Assembly (NCBI GenBank): GCA_030248295.1
Contig: JASANH010000220.1
Location: 248,001 to 312,000 of the forward strand
Source of the DNA: Mesodorylaimus sp. YZB2_4
Taxonomy: Eukaryota > Nematoda > Enoplea > Dorylaimida > Dorylaimidae
Direction of reading: 5' to 3'
DNA length: 64,000 nt
Shown: positions 1 through 14,410 of the stretch, one piece after another
How the letters are laid out: each line of letters starts with the position of its first letter
Position numbering within the stretch: position 1 is the stretch's first letter
The notes under the pieces: generated by a model
The model's database searches: none
Seen by the model: only the letters and a program-made list of their open reading frames with translations
Told to the model about the DNA's origin: nothing
Program-made: the position numbers and the translations under genes

Positions 1-3000
1 ATTCCCTTCGGTGCACTTTTCAAAGCGTCCACAGCTTTCTCCAAAGAGGCATTCGAAGTTAGGTCCACATCGTTAACGTATAACAGTCGATCGCCAGGCA
101 CTACGCGGCCATCAACGGCTGCCACGCCTCCGGGTACCAAAGAGCGAACAACGATTACAGTGTCAGACGGATGCAGGGGATCCTTAAAAAAGGAAGCCTC
201 ACTTTGGATCCTTCACTGGCAGATATGGAAAGGACTCACCTGATAATCTAGCACCGAAAATCCCAAGCCACGGTCACCTTTCGTCAATTCGATGTGTGTA
301 GGATGAGTCGACCACACGGCTAAGTTATTTAATGGCTCTAAAGACCTCGATCGCAGCACGTTCGCTACCTCGTTCAACAGTCGGTCAGTCGTCAGCGAAT
401 CACAAGACAGTGACGCACCTGCAGCTCCGCTTGGCAGCAAAGACACTTCGGACTTGGCCTGAAAAAAGGCAAATGGTAACAGTAACAATGATCATGTCCG
501 GCAAACCGCTAGGCCCTACCTTTACGAGCCGATCAGCAATTAGTGACGATGGTGGGTGCACGGTTCTCGTTTGACGAGCACCCTCTTGTTCGAACGTGGA
601 TGTTGTTGGCTCATAGAGACCAGCAGTAGTGACTACTTCTTTTGGTCTAGAGCACACCAATATGACATCTGTTGTAGAGAGCTGTCTCAGCACATCCACC
701 ACTTCCAAGTAACTTCGCCCATAGAGTTCATGCCCATTAGCTTCCAACAGTTCGTCCCCTGCTCGAAGGCGTCCACTAGCCGCAGCCGCACTATCCGGAC
801 TAACGGCACGGATGTAATGATGAGGCCGAAGTTCGGTACCGTTTACTACGTCCACAGTGCCTTCCAATGCGATGCCGAAATGCTGCTGAACAAGTGCACC
901 ATCCGTCAGACCCGCTGGTCTTTGAATCTTAGCAACCACAATATCCTGATCGTACCCAACCACTGGCTGCCACTGCTTCCTCGCAATTTCCTCTTCGTCA
1001 CTGGCCTGGCTCGTTGGAACTTCTTGCTCTGGTTCTTTCTTCGACGACGAGCATGCTGAAGAGCTTGCGTGTAAATCGACCACTTGACGATCCGAGTCTT
1101 GGGCGGCTGTAAGAGCGAGTCATTACTCACACGTTCATCTGCTCCTCTGGTTACCGCCCAACATCTTACCCAACATCTCCAAAAACTGATATTTTATCGA
1201 CGACTGATGATAACGGATCAAAGTTAATTTCACAAGATCGCCAGAATCTGCCAAAAACCGTATGGCTTCTTTGTGAGACTGCACTTGATCGACGTCGTTA
1301 TTATTCACCTAAACATAAAACACCTCATTAAATCGTACAGACAACAAGTCCTACTGGAGCAGATGGAATGATCACGGCCGAAACCCCCCCACAGTGGCTG
1401 TGGCGGATAGCTAGCTTTGTTCTAAGAACAAGGCCAGGTCGACCCTCATCTCCCAGACCTTTGCACCCTAAACCAACGAACTCCCATCACCGCTAAATCA
1501 TCCCACACTTTCTTGGTGACATTCCACAAAGAACATCCTCATAAATCCTCCGTTACATAACTCCCACCCACCTCGCGACCCAATCTATCATCCTAATTGC
1601 AAAAACTTATGGCAAATAAATCAAGAGTAAAAAACGCCTACCTTAACAATCTGGTCGTGCCTTCGCACTCGTCCGTCCACGTCCGATACGCTACCAGGCA
1701 ATAAATTACGAACGAATAAGCCCGCAATTTCTTCTGCAAAAAAGACAAAAATCTCATAAATAATACATCAGAAAAAAAGTCCTTTCTACTATGTACTCCA
1801 CCGCTATTTCTGGAAAGAAGCGGTAAAAGCGCCCGAATAGACCGCGGACAAACACGACCCACTCTCGGACCGTAGATGGAACAAGCCCCACCATCCCAGC
1901 GCCGGAAATAGCGTCCTTCGGTTCTCTCTACCGCCAGAAAACGAGGCTGAGCACGAAAAGCTAAAAAGCAGTTTTGGATGTGAACGCGCAAAACACGCGT
2001 CAAGGCGACTAGACTCCTTTTACGAGTTTTTGCTTTTTATAAAGCAGATCTGATTGACAGCTTAGGAAAAAGCGAAAAAAACGGACGAGCTTGTTAGATT
2101 GCCTCGTCACACCCTTCTTTTCCACCAGCACCGATTGCATTACAGATAGCTACGTTTCTGCTTTGGAATGATCGATTGATAGAACGGTATCCGAATCAAA
2201 GCAAACCAGCTCTGCATATCTTCTTGACCAATACCCAAATGTGCCCCACGAGCCGGTTCAGTGACTCGGTCGGGTGGCCATCTTTCGTCACTTATCCAAC
2301 TTGTCCAGTCATCGAGTCCAGTCTGACCCCGATGACCACCACATTCATGCCAGCTCTATTTCGGTAGTTCCTTGCTCAGCAGTTGAAGGTCGTCTGACGT
2401 CGTGGCCAGACGGCACAGCCAATGACCATGTTGTTATTAGGCCAAGGCCGTACAGACAAACCATACGCATCCTATTAGGCTCTAAAGGCCTAGAAGTTTC
2501 TAATTACTTGTTTTTGCCAAACAGGGGCACAGTTTAAATGAAACTGGGCATATCTCAAAATTCCGGAGTGAGATCTACCGACTGGCACACGATCATTCTC
2601 GATGGCTGTTATGCGAACGCGATAAGCGTATCTAGGCCCCCGAAGTCCATAGAAATGCTCATTTTACTAAAACGGTCCATTTTCATGATCAAGGCTAAGC
2701 GAAATCAGCGTCTGATACACCCCGTTCACTCGAATGCTAGCGCAAACACCGAGTCGACGATAAAGCAAACACGCGAATTGAATTGGAAACTGATCGTTGG
2801 CTCTTGTTTACACAACGTAATGCTCCTTGTTCTTCTTCCGTTCACTCGTCTCCAGCAACCACAAGCCGCAAGCCTCGATACAGCCTAACGAGTGCCGCCT
2901 AGACAAAAAAGGCCAGCACGTCTTCCTATCTCGACTTAGACTCAAGGCACAAGTTGGAAGCCTAATAGCGGCGCATTAAATCGGAAAACGGTCCTTGATA

Positions 3001-6000
3001 AATGAAGACTGCTTGTAAAAACCTAACGACTAAGCTGGTTCAAGAAAGAGCCTCATCCTATTTGCCCATGGATTCGTTCAGGTGTTGCTGGCTCAGAATC
3101 GATCAAACTTCTTTTAAACCTGACACGGCCTACCTCAAATTTCATCCCATGAGAGCCAAACTTGCGCTGCTTGAAGGGCCGTGATGAGAATGGTCTCACT
3201 ACTTGAACTGTCACCCGGGTAGGCCTAGCGAGCGCGTCGCAGAGGACTCGTTTAAAATGCAATCAGTGGCCTAATCTCGCTTAATGAAGCAATAATAATC
3301 AACGTGATCTCTCCACTCTTTGACATTCATGAGTCCAGGCCGTTCAAGTTAATTTCGTGTTCATCAAATGGGCGAGGAGGGGCTGCTGCCCGAGGAACCT
3401 TCCTGGTTGCGAATCGCATTGAGACTATGACTCGGGAGTCACTAGCTAGAGACAGTGGCTGGGTGGGAACGGAATAGGAGACCGACGTCTCGAAACTTTC
3501 CTCAGTGTCAGGTTCCCAGTAAATAGAACCAACTGCCGACGGGAGACTTTTTGAAAGAATCGAAGAATCTCGCATCGCATTGAAATCGGCTCGACTCCCT
3601 TGCTGGCCTATTCGCTTCGCCTTTCTTCTAAGTACTAAACTCGGTGGCGTTCTTAAAAGGAAAAGCGGGACGGACGAACAAATTTATGCGTTCAACTAGG
3701 TTTTACGCTCCTCGAATCGCCGACCGTCGTCCATGGGTGTAGGGTTGCTTGAATCAATAAGGTGTACGCGTTTCGGGGCCCAGTATATAATATAAAGGAG
3801 AACGAACCAGTCATCAAGAGAAAGACGACAGCCTCCAGCCTCCCACTCCTCATTCCCCCACACGTATTATTCTCCTCTAACGTCTCACAGCTTTTTCCTT
3901 TTCTAAACTCGACATCCAATCTGGCTCCTCCGTTCCCAAATGCCGCAGCTGCTGGTCCTCGAGTTCCGATAAGAACAGCGCTCGCCTGGCTCCTCGTTGC
4001 GTCCCTGATTACGACCACTAGACCTCACCCAAACACAGTCCCACTCAATCCTACCCGTCCCGCTAATAGACCGAATCTGCTCCAACGACCATGCACTCCA
4101 TCAAAAGACATAAACTTTTGCTTCAGAGAGCACATGATACACCACTGTCCTCTTCGATGTCACTGCGCATGAACGCATTCGAAAGCTCACCGCATGCGCG
4201 AGTAAGCTCCGATTTAAGCTCCCATTTAGAATAGCTATGATTCTGGCCCCGCTATCCAAACAAGGTGAGTACTCCCAGCGAGCACCCATGCCAGATGCAA
4301 GTGCGTACGTACCTTTTCGGTGGACGTAACATGCCACGGCGATACCCAATCCCGTCTTCGGATCTCGTTTCAGCGTCACCTCGATCTCCTCGTATTCGTC
4401 GGGTCGTCTGTTCTCTTTCGAGAATGTATTCGGAGACTGAAATAACAAAAAAACCATCGTTCGCTCACTGTAACCCTCACACCTGTCCCCTAGGCACATA
4501 ATGTATGGCGTACCAAAAATGTCGTCCCTGCTTTTATCATGCTCGAGCGAATTTCACAAACTGTCATTCTCACCTCAGCTTAAGCAGCACCAAAATTCAG
4601 TCCCTTACAAGTATACTAATAAATGATCATTGTTTAATGGAAAAACTTCAAAAATTTATTCTCGATGTTGGAAAACCTTATGCATAAAAAATGAGACGCC
4701 ACAAGTCTTTTAAAACGTGTATAGTTATTTCGGAATTTCTCAAAGCCATAATGACAAATGACTCAATCAGTCTAATCCTAAAAAACCCCTTGCACAGGCT
4801 GCAGAAAATCTGGAATGCAAAAATGCACTTTATCACCAGCACAAACCAGATTGCTGGGGGAAGGGACACTGATTAGCAGCCACCGACTAGTCGCCCAACA
4901 TCAAAGAAATAAGAAATTTTTGCCTCTTCTAGATGCTTGTCCAAAAATAGCCAAAAGCACATCCCCCGTGCATGAGGCGTCTGCGGACCAATTCCAGTGC
5001 ACATTTATGGATGAATGGGTAATCAAGTATTTCTCACCGACAGCAAGTGTGACACAGATTGCACTCCTCCCATCCAGGAGCAAGCGGCATCTAGCTAATG
5101 CATAATTCAAAGGCCAACACGCCACTCGTGTCCTACACGGCCACCCTCCGACCACCCGACCCAGGCTAGCCATGTACGCACTTAAAAACCCATTCAAGAT
5201 TCTAGTAGGGGCCCGGAAATGCCCTTTACCAAGGCCGAGCGATCTTTATGAATAAGTTGGCATCTGGCAGCTTCAACACAGTCCGCATTAGCCACGATTG
5301 AGGTTCGACAAAACCGGCAATACACGCACTTCGTGTCCATCATTACGTCAACCAATCGTCTTCTAACAAATAAGCCGCACGGCCAGACAGTCTCAGAATT
5401 TGCAGCTCTATTAACCAAATCACAATTAATGACGCTCATTCAACTGCCTCACTCGTGCCCCCTTCCGAAGAATACTTGCCTATCGAAAGACCAGAGAGCG
5501 GCACTCGAACGCCTACCGCAGCCGCCAGAGAGTTCTTATCTGTGGCTGCAAAGTTAGCGGCTTTAGCTTCCGATAGTATTCATTATTGAAAGTCGAGTCG
5601 AGCCAACTCCGATGCGGCAGGCATCACGCCAGAAACCTGTTCGTCGTATTGACAAATCATTTTCCTCCAAGCCCTCCTCCCGGGCTACCAATCCAATGCT
5701 TAGGGCCTATCCTCCAACATTCACACGCTGAACCAATAATGCTAAGACGAATAGCCTGGGCACTTGACACGTTGGCCTAGTGGATATGTTTCGGTCCTTC
5801 ATCGACTCCAATAAAGCTCGCCCCACTCAACACTTCTCGCATTGGAAATTCCAGTATCGCCTATCCTCTTCAAGATTCGATCAATGGCGCGGAACGGCCC
5901 TCTTCCATTCTCTCAATGCCCTTATGTCAATGGCCTTCTTTCCGCCGCCGTCTAATGAAAGAATACTGAAAAAGCCTGGACTACCTTCCGTCGCAACCAT

Positions 6001-9000
6001 TTCTAATTTGCTAGCGATGAGAAAAACCGTAAACTCATCGCTTAGCTCAGCGTCGGTTCGACGATTATCATGAGGTGCTTGCCCGGTTCCCCCTGGTCCC
6101 TCGGACCGCGAAAAAGTTGTCAATATACGGATGGAATGGTCTGACTATCATAAAAACACTATACTTGGGATTTGTTTTATGTGCCAGTAAACCTACCAGA
6201 GAAAAACTTGATGACTCAGAAATGGTATCCAACTGATATACAGACGAGAAAGCCTTGCACAAGTACCGCCGGCTGGAAAGATACGAGTACAGTATATAAT
6301 CAAAGTACGACACTGCCCACCTTGCTCCAATACTGAAGCCACAAGACATTCAGATCAGTTGGCCTAGTTATAACACAACCCGCTTCGTTCCAATACCTCC
6401 TCACTCTGTCGAGGTCCATCCCTAGGCTAATCCCAAGTGAGCCCATTAGAGTAGGCAGCTCACACGCGAGTACCATTTTGCTTACCAGTGAGGCTAAATC
6501 TTCCTTCGTCAGCGCCCTTGTTGTTGCCTGAGATTGCATTGAAGAACTGGCGCCAGTCGTGTCCGCCTTCCACACACTGGCATTCGCATCGAGACCTTTT
6601 ACTTGTCCCTGCTCCTTTTGCGCCGCATAAGCATCAGCCATTTGCTGAAGATGTTGTTCAAGAAGCAAAGGATCGCTGGCAACTTTTGTAGGCACAGTAA
6701 AGGAGCCTCGATTGTCCAATTGTTTGCCTAAAATTAAGTGGCATCTCACAGGACTTCTTTGCTTGGAGACAAATAAGACATTTCGACTCGGAAAGCGAGT
6801 AAGCAGTCATTCATCATAGTCGCTCACTTTCGGCTTCCGGATCCTGATATGACGAATGCGATGGGTGTGGAGAAGTCGCGTCAGCTGGTCTGCCAACCAC
6901 GATTTTAACCAACGATTGGTCCTGTTGCCTGAGAATCATAGCCACCTGTTCCGACGACATTCCGTGTAAATGTACGTCGTTGATTTGCAATAAATGATCG
7001 CCCGGCCTCAGTCTGCCGTCCTAAAATCATACCTGCCAATTATAACCTCCACAAAATGACAATGCTTGTGTCACTCACTCTGTCCGCTGCACCACCAGCT
7101 AATATAGTTTTGACTACGACGCCTGTGCTACGTCCACCGACGATTCCGAAACCCAAACCGGAACCGTCGTTCTCGAGTTCGACGAGTTGAATTTGTGTCC
7201 AATCTCCATGGAGCTAAAAATGGGAAAATATAGTGACATACGGTGCGATTGGCTTCCCACACCCTCGCCCGCATCACTCCCAACAAAATGAGCCCATCCT
7301 GACCATGCCTACCACAATCTTAGCTCCGTTCTCGGCGCCCTCTGGACTTCGCTGGGGCGCTTGTCCAACCGCAGCCGACTGCTGCATTCGTTTCAAATAT
7401 TTGTACAACGAAAGACAATATCCGAGTACAATAACGTCCTTATTAAACAGTACCGAGTCATGACCGTTCATGGGTCGGCATTCAATGCGCTACTGTAACT
7501 AGGTCCAGCATACTCGCTTTGAACAGCAGAGAATAGTCACCACAACTAATTCAACCCACTCAGGAGGCTGATTGGAAATACGGAAAACTAAAATATTTTC
7601 CGAAGAATAATCACTTTTTATCAAGAATCAAGAGAGCGCAAAACGAGAAACGTCTGTGGAACAAATCTTACGTCAGTCGAGTAGACACTAGTTAGGACAA
7701 GTATCAATAGGACTGCTCGACGAAGAAACTCATCCACCGACCATAATTCGGTTTTCAAAGCACATGAAGCCAAACAGATACTTGTGAGAGCAACAAGCCA
7801 ACCTAGAGTCACAAGATGTCCACGTTTGGCTTCGAAGACGAAACGAACAGGCTCAATACTAAGCTCAAGAAGAAAGTAGAAGACCTCGAGTGTGGCCAAC
7901 GAGACCCGCATTCATTTGGTTGCATATAGAAACGGCTAAAATCGCCATTAGGTCGCAACGACAGAAATCGAAAGAGACGATGCGAAAATTCAATTTAGCC
8001 AATGTTACTGCACTGTGGCCACCATATCCCGACTCCACAGGGCCAGCCTTGTCCACAAGTCCCGCTGCTACATACACCCAAAATAGGACGAGGCGAACAA
8101 CATAAACGGCAGCCACCACTGCCTCGCCCATAAGTGCAGTATCGATCAACCATCGATTACTCCACCCACTCCGCCATAAGCGACAATCATCAGCCGAAAA
8201 ACGCTTTTTGATCCAGTTCGAAAACTCTGTTCCCTGGCCTGTGTAGTTATTTTCCGAGAAACTTCTTAGAGTGAACATTTCGTTTGAACACGATCATCAG
8301 GGACAGCTGCTCTTAAGCAATTCAAGCAATTGGTCCATATTAGCTCGTCAAATGCCATTGTTGCGAGAGCATGACAGCAGCACGCATGACTGAAACCCTG
8401 CCGGTTGCAGCTTGCATCACGGTTTCCTGACTATGATAACTGCACTGGTCAGTTTCTTGCCCATGCAAACGTTAAGCCTTCTTGCTCCGTTTTTCCCCTC
8501 TCCATATTACGGTTGCTGGGCACAAAGTATCGATAAAACAACAAACCAAAACCTAAAGGACTAGGCCATTATTCATAAACAGCTCAGTTTTAAAAGTGCT
8601 TACATTGAAGAACCAACAAAATGCTTTCTGGAACCATTTTAAAACTTTTAGCACCGCTATAAGAGTGGATGCTTACACGCTAAAGACGACCCGCTATGAA
8701 CCCTACGACTCGAAAAACATTCATTTTCGAGGTTACTAGCGATAACCTAAGATTGGAGCAGTTGTCAAAAAAGCTGGAAAAACCATCGAATCGCCTTTAA
8801 AACAAGCAAAGAGAATGAAACCTCAGGGAACTACATATTCTGGATCAGGAAGCTTTAAATTCAGTAAGCCTTCATTGAACTTCCGCTGTATTTTATAGCC
8901 GCCGACGAAGAGAAAATTCAGAAGGGCGAAAATGAGAATCGACGTGCACGAGCAGTCAACAATCGAGCTGTGAAAATGAGCGAATATATATAGCGAATAC

Positions 9001-12000
9001 AATAAACGAATGTACCGACAAGGAATAATATGCGATTTCGCACAACGTGATTTGAAGCTTACTCAGAAGCTATGACTCAGGCTACACAAAGAACATCGCT
9101 CGGCTTGGCTTTTTGCGAGTAAATGACTTTCACCTTTCCCAACCAGCCCATTGTCTCAAAGAGCGCATGGGACAGAGAAAATAGCAGTCCCTCAGCAGTC
9201 CGATACTTACCACCATATTATTGTCGCCGACTCCAATATCAGGGCGCAAAGACGTCGACGTAGACGCCGTATCACTCGCCAACGCGTAATCGGATAAGAA
9301 TCGAGGGGCCTTGGCGAATTGTCCTTTTGCCACGACCAAGTCCAATCGATGTCCTTTCTCGCCTTCAATCTTTTCTTGCTGCGAAAAGGTATCCGACTTC
9401 GAATGCACAATATTCTCGTAATCTCCTCGAGCTAATCCTCCCTCACTCTCGTCCACCGAATGGCCACTACTGACCAAGTGCAAGGACGAACACAGCCTCG
9501 GCGAACTGCCAAGTCCAATTTTCGAGGACAATAATTGGTTCAAGCTAACAGAAGATAATCCACCACCGGCCACCGGTCGACCGTCGACCACCAACAATTC
9601 ATCGCCCGCTTCTATTCGACCATCTCTAAAATGGAAGAGTATGCAAATTACATACTCAGAATGCACTACTTGAAAAACAATGCATAGTTATTCTTCCGCG
9701 ACCAAAACCCTTTTAGCCCGTTTTAACGCACTCATTTCCACTCTTCTCCCTTTTCCAAATTGCTCAACGCGCTCGAGGGCCAGACACAAACTCACACACG
9801 ACCATAATGCTTCAAAACACCCTCGGCGCCTCTGCGTTCTCGCGAATGCCAATGAGTGGCTTGAACCATTTTGTGCCGACTGATCTAAGAGAAAAACCCG
9901 CTGACAAAACCTTTTCGCATGGCCTTTAGCGCAACAGGTGTGACAAATGTCCTACTTAAAAACCGTCCATCGTTTTGGCAATGATTCCATTTCAATAAGA
10001 TAATTCTTTCGGCTGTTTCAATAAGCTCCTCTTCCAAACATCCCGCTCCTCATCAACATGACATTCTTAAACCAGCATTTTGCTTTCGCGCATTTCAAAA
10101 ATTATTGATCTCTAAAAAATCTTTTCCATTATCAAAAGAAAAAACAAATGAGGTCTTCCATTTTAGGCATCTACTGTACCGTAGCTACTACGTAGAGCCG
10201 CGTACTCCGAGGAAGAGTGATTTGTGCATGGCTCCCCAAGGATGTCACTCAACCGCCGAAGGGCTGGCTACGAAAAAAGCAACTGTTTTCATTTCTAAAC
10301 GACGAAAAAAATGACATATACGACCCTAGCGGGTCTAGCTAAAGGAAAGATATTCTCAACGGACTCGTGTCGGTCCTAGAAACGGTGCATGTTCCAACTC
10401 AAACGCCGCCAATCCCATCTTCTCTAGACTACTTTTTTTGCACAACCAGGGAATACTTTTTTAACGTCGACCTCTCGTTATCAGCTGAAGTTGGTATTTG
10501 CTTGATGGAAGTTGAATTCGTCAGGAACGGAGGCTCGGTGGCCATCGCCCATCCCCCCCACCTTTTCTGCACTACTCTACTTATCACCCCGCTCTGCTCG
10601 TACAAGCTGAAGGTGAAAAATGATTCTTCACAATGTCCAGTTTCTTATATGATGCTGGCCTTTTTTCATTTCCACCATGGTCTACATAATATGTTAGGCC
10701 CGAGTCCAGGCAGTCAAGTCGAGGCGACGAGGGAGTAACGAAAAACAAAATGAGCAGCGAATAAACGGAAGCGAGACTAGAAGAAAAAAGCATGCAATAG
10801 TGCTCGCAGCACATCGATTGAAGGGCGCTCGGACGGTCCATGCCGCTGCCACCTATTTCCGACTCAACCAAGCTTCAACGGCACCTGGCTCGGTCAACAC
10901 AAGTGTTCACACATTGTCCACGCAGGACAAGCTTCTTCTCATTATCGGCTGCACAATTCCCATCTAATTGCTGACACAAAGTGATAATTCTGATAAGGCC
11001 CAGCTAGTGTACCGGGCAGACGATCAATGACTCGAATGAGCACCCTCGTCTACGTAGAACTACTCCAATACGAGTAAGCTTTGCAATAATTTTCCAAAAA
11101 AGCTAGGCGGAAATACAATCTTTCATTGAGGTCCATCGATTGGGGGTGAGTTGAGGGAAGAGGGCATTCTACGGTAATTGCATCTTGCATGCACACAGCC
11201 AGTCGTTTCCGTTGGGAAATTTAGAATTAAACGACACAAATGAACAGTTGGATGGGACCTGTGCGAGGACTACTTGCGTCCAACGAAAGTAGCTTTTTGT
11301 TCCAAGCGCCCATAGCTTGGTACGAATAGGGAGAGAACTATGTACACACGAAAAGGCGCATGAACACGATGAAGCGGTTAATGAAGTTGGGAGCCACGTT
11401 CCGTCGGGCGGTCTGGCCTGCCCTGGTGGCGGTAAGGGATATACGTAAAACCAGCGGAAAATGTCAACCCCCGCTCGGATCCGGCTGAGGAGGTTTTCTT
11501 CCATCGACCTCTTCTGCTCCTGCCGCTGCTGGCTCATCTTCGCCTGGTCTTACTTTTAGCCAAAGCCTCGAGCCTCTTGGCACTACTCGATAGAACCTAC
11601 GGCTTTCTTTGCCGTCGCCGCTTTAGTCGATCGACGTCGAGCCGTTCGCGTTTTGCGAGGAGGCTTGGCCCACGGAGCAGCCGTCTCTCAATTAAGGCTC
11701 GTTACGCCAATCTCGTCTCCGCCAATTGGCCGACTGACGCTAAGAACGGAAACGGCAAAGAGGCAGCCGAAAATGCCACAAAAGCTACATTTACCAAAAA
11801 TGTCTACTTATTCGAGTCCTCAGGGCACTTCTGGATCGAAGTGACGAAATCCCACTTTTTTTCGTCTTCTCGTCGAACCGAATCGATTCAGTGGGACTAG
11901 TAGCCGAAAGCTCGAGCCCTCCGCAGCACTTTTCGTGCCCTCGGAAGTGGACATCAATCGCAGCTAATGATCGAGGAATGTCGAGCCGCAACGTAATCGG

Positions 12001-14410
12001 CCATAATCAACAAAGCGTAAACAGTAGAAAACACCCGCGCCCCTTTCTTCCGGCGCCGGCTCCCATCGGGGCTAGCTACCGCTCAGTGACGCAGAAGGTG
12101 GCTAGTGTTCGACGACAGCTCGCAGCTATATAAGCTCGAAGGCAGGCCAGTTTGCCCTATTATGTCCGCTTTGACAACGTTGGCCGACCGAACGCCAAGC
12201 AACTACACCGGAACGCGTTTACCTTACTGCCCAATCAATAATTCGCCAAGGCTCAAAAAGGTCCCGGCTAACGCGCCCCTACTGCCTGGTTATTGTGCAC
12301 CAGAGATGGAGCCAGAGTGTCATCAACGCCTCTACATAATACATACCAGCTCGAGCATAGCTGCCTCCAAATTAGCACTAAGACTGCAGCCCCCCCCCCC
12401 CCCAAATGGCCAGCCAACAGAAAAGGCAAAAGGCAACATGAGCGTCCGCTAATCCGTAAGCAGCTTCGATCTTTGCTCCCCTCCTCAATTATGCCCTCAC
12501 GCCCGCAGGCAGACATCGGAGAATGCAAACTATGCTCAACAAACAACACGTCCCTCGTTCGATTAGAAAATGACAGTAGTAGGAGACTCGCGCTTGGATC
12601 GGCTTCTTTGCTCTTTTTTATGTCCAATAGTGAAAGTGTTCTTCAACCAGTCGACCGTCCATTTCATCCAAGAAGCCGAAGCCTCGCTTCGACCTTCCTT
12701 TCATTTCTCTTAGCTCCCACGCGAACCAAGCTCCCAACGAGCAAGTATAGCTACGGCTGAAAGGTCTTACGTTAGCGTTGGCAACAAGGCAGGTAGTCCA
12801 CGTAACCAGTCCTCCAAACCTTGCTCATCAATAATAGACGCATCAAGGCGCATGCACCTCCCCTATTTCCTCCTACTAACTGCTAGCTGCCTTACACACC
12901 GCGCCCTCCCTCCATCCGCTCGAAACATTGCTCAAACATTCTGTAGGTGGCACATGAACCAGGAGTGGCTCCTCCGACCGACCACTTGGCCCAATCGTCC
13001 CGAGCCGATCGCAGTACCCGGCCGAATCGTATCGCTATCCAGCAAGCAGCCTCATCAGAACTGGTGGCAGCCGAATCATCCTCTGTAATGTTGCGCCACC
13101 CTCAGTGACACCTTCTCTCCAAGCTATTCAGTGTTGGCCTAATTATCTGTCCTTCCTGGTCCGCCTTCAGTTATGAGGTTATGGACGCGTGTCACAAACA
13201 CCCAGTCAACGTCAAATCATGCCCGTCATGTCAGAGGAAAGGGAAGAGGTGAATGGACGTTGCCCATGAAACGGCTTCAGCTGCGTCGGTCAGGTGGAAG
13301 GGGATTAAGACGAGGAGCTTGCTGTCAAAGGCATGTCGAGGGGATAGCAGTATTACCTTGCAATAAACCCATACGGAGAAACGTCAGCAACGAAAAGCGA
13401 TTTCTCTTTATCGATCAGCGTCCAACCAGGGTCCGCCCCTTCCGTTGGTATCATTAACGTAACTCGCCGCATCTAAGAATAGAAAAAATTGGTACATCAA
13501 CGCGCTACACTGCGTTGATTGCACGCCCTGCTACTAGACTCATTCATCTTCTGGGTCAGACCACGACGAGTCACATAAGTACATGGGGTGTGTAAGCATG
13601 CGGGCGGCAAGTGGCGCCGGAAGTGCAACTCTTACTCCAGACACGACCTTGAGTGCGCGCACTGTGCTAGACCTAATATGACCAACGCGTGACCATATAT
13701 TGCAATCAGTCGCTCAGTAATGCTGATTATTATTCAACTATGTATATCTCATGTCGGTGTATCTCCCACGAGACACGATATGCCCACCGCTCACGCATAT
13801 GTTAGCTTTCCAAGAAGACCTGAGAGACCACTCCCGATGCAAGTGCCAGTCTAATGTGACATCGTCAGTCACTCCCCATGGTTCCCTTTCTATTCGCATC
13901 ATGCCATTCATTCATCACTGTATTTTTAATTCTGTCATATCATTCCGAACTTGAGCAAAAAGAGCTTACCTCTCGACCTGGTCTCTCTGAGAGCTTCGTA
14001 CTTGCGCCGTTTCGATGACCATTCGCGTCATGACTCATATTGCCTCTCAAACTTGCATTCGGACTCGTTTGCTCGGAAAAACTTATTTGCTCTTTCAAAG
14101 TTCGAATCGACTCCTAAAAAGCATATTAAACTAAACCACAAAATCCCCTAAAAACATCAGTTTTTTTACCTGAACTGTAAGATTATGTTTGAAAATAGGA
14201 TTCTCCAACAATTGTATGAGCTTTCTGAGATCCCTTCTCAAATCCTGATTTCGATTTCTGTAATCATGATCGATGCCAGAAACGTCCAGCTGGCGTTCTA
14301 ATGTCCTTAATAAATCCACGGCGGCCTCGGCTTCTATAAAAGAATGCGTAAAATTAGCACATTTCAGGCTTGGACCAACTCGATTAAGCACAGTGCATAC
14401 TCGTCCACAT
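1..14410 (-). CDS. PATJ: PATJ/MPDZ-like multi-PDZ polarity scaffold (3' end beyond window)
   Basis: Multi-PDZ scaffold of the Crumbs/tight-junction type, expected at the cell cortex linking membrane proteins. Exons read on the minus strand: 14401-14410 (possible start), 14170-14333, 9211-9625, 7079-7213, 6828-7020, 6486-6727, 4313-4436, 1642-1733, 1170-1308, 520-1106, 240-458 and 1-182. All assigned junctions from 9625 leftwards keep phase. The 14170-14333 exon encodes an L27 domain ([12 protein letters not shown] to [14 protein letters not shown]). PDZ domains follow: a partial one ([15 protein letters not shown]), then [10 protein letters not shown] with [15 protein letters not shown], then TGLGIAV with [15 protein letters not shown], then FGIALEG with [12 protein letters not shown], then RGLGFSV with [15 protein letters not shown]. 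The first half of PDZ1 was not found between 9626 and 14169, so at least one exon is missing from this model. The 10-base first exon is a guess from phase. L27 plus the order of PDZ domains favours PATJ/MPDZ over other PDZ proteins. Confidence 0.85.
1734..4312 (-). other. PATJ intron, no exon seen
   Basis: Phase and PDZ continuity run directly from the exon ending at 4313 to the exon starting at 1733. The interior holds only short open frames with no family resemblance, and I see no repeat structure. Confidence 0.5.
4437..6485 (-). other. PATJ intron, no exon seen
   Basis: The flanking exons join in phase 0 and link a linker region to the third PDZ domain. Nothing between them is recognisable. 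Confidence 0.5.
7546..7911 (-). CDS. TMEM216/TMEM17-family-like small membrane protein, model incomplete
   Basis: Two exons, 7672-7911 and 7546-7587, join in phase 0 through a GTAAGA...TTTTAG intron and end at TAG. The 93-residue reading holds [19 protein letters not shown], which resembles the IEVIRLFFGTKGNL region of TMEM216, a ciliary transition-zone membrane protein, followed by two hydrophobic helices. Known family members have four helices and about 145 residues, so the N-terminal part is missing here. A hydrophobic segment ([19 protein letters not shown]) lies just upstream near 8070-8130 in another frame, but a TGA precedes the 7911 ATG and I could not join the two cleanly. Either an exon was missed or the gene is damaged. 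It sits inside a PATJ intron on the same strand. The family assignment rests on one short motif and hydrophobicity. Confidence 0.4.
9626..14169 (-). other. Long PATJ 5' intron region with unassigned exon(s)
   Basis: The L27 exon ends in phase 0, but the next assigned exon begins with the last base of a codon in mid-PDZ1. At least one exon carrying the start of PDZ1 must therefore lie here. No candidate was convincing: open stretches at 11169-11537, 12268-12627 and around 13000-13090 have splice-like borders but no PDZ sequence. A 14-base C tract is at 12390-12403. Confidence 0.5.
12390..12403. repeat. Poly-C tract (14)
   Basis: An uninterrupted run of 14 C inside the PATJ 5' intron region. 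It is one of six similar C/G tracts in the window. Confidence 0.95.

Noticed and set aside
11550-11720. Minus-strand Lys/Arg-rich, histone-like peptide ([14 protein letters not shown])
   Set aside because: A stop precedes it and another follows shortly. No splice sites make a longer frame.
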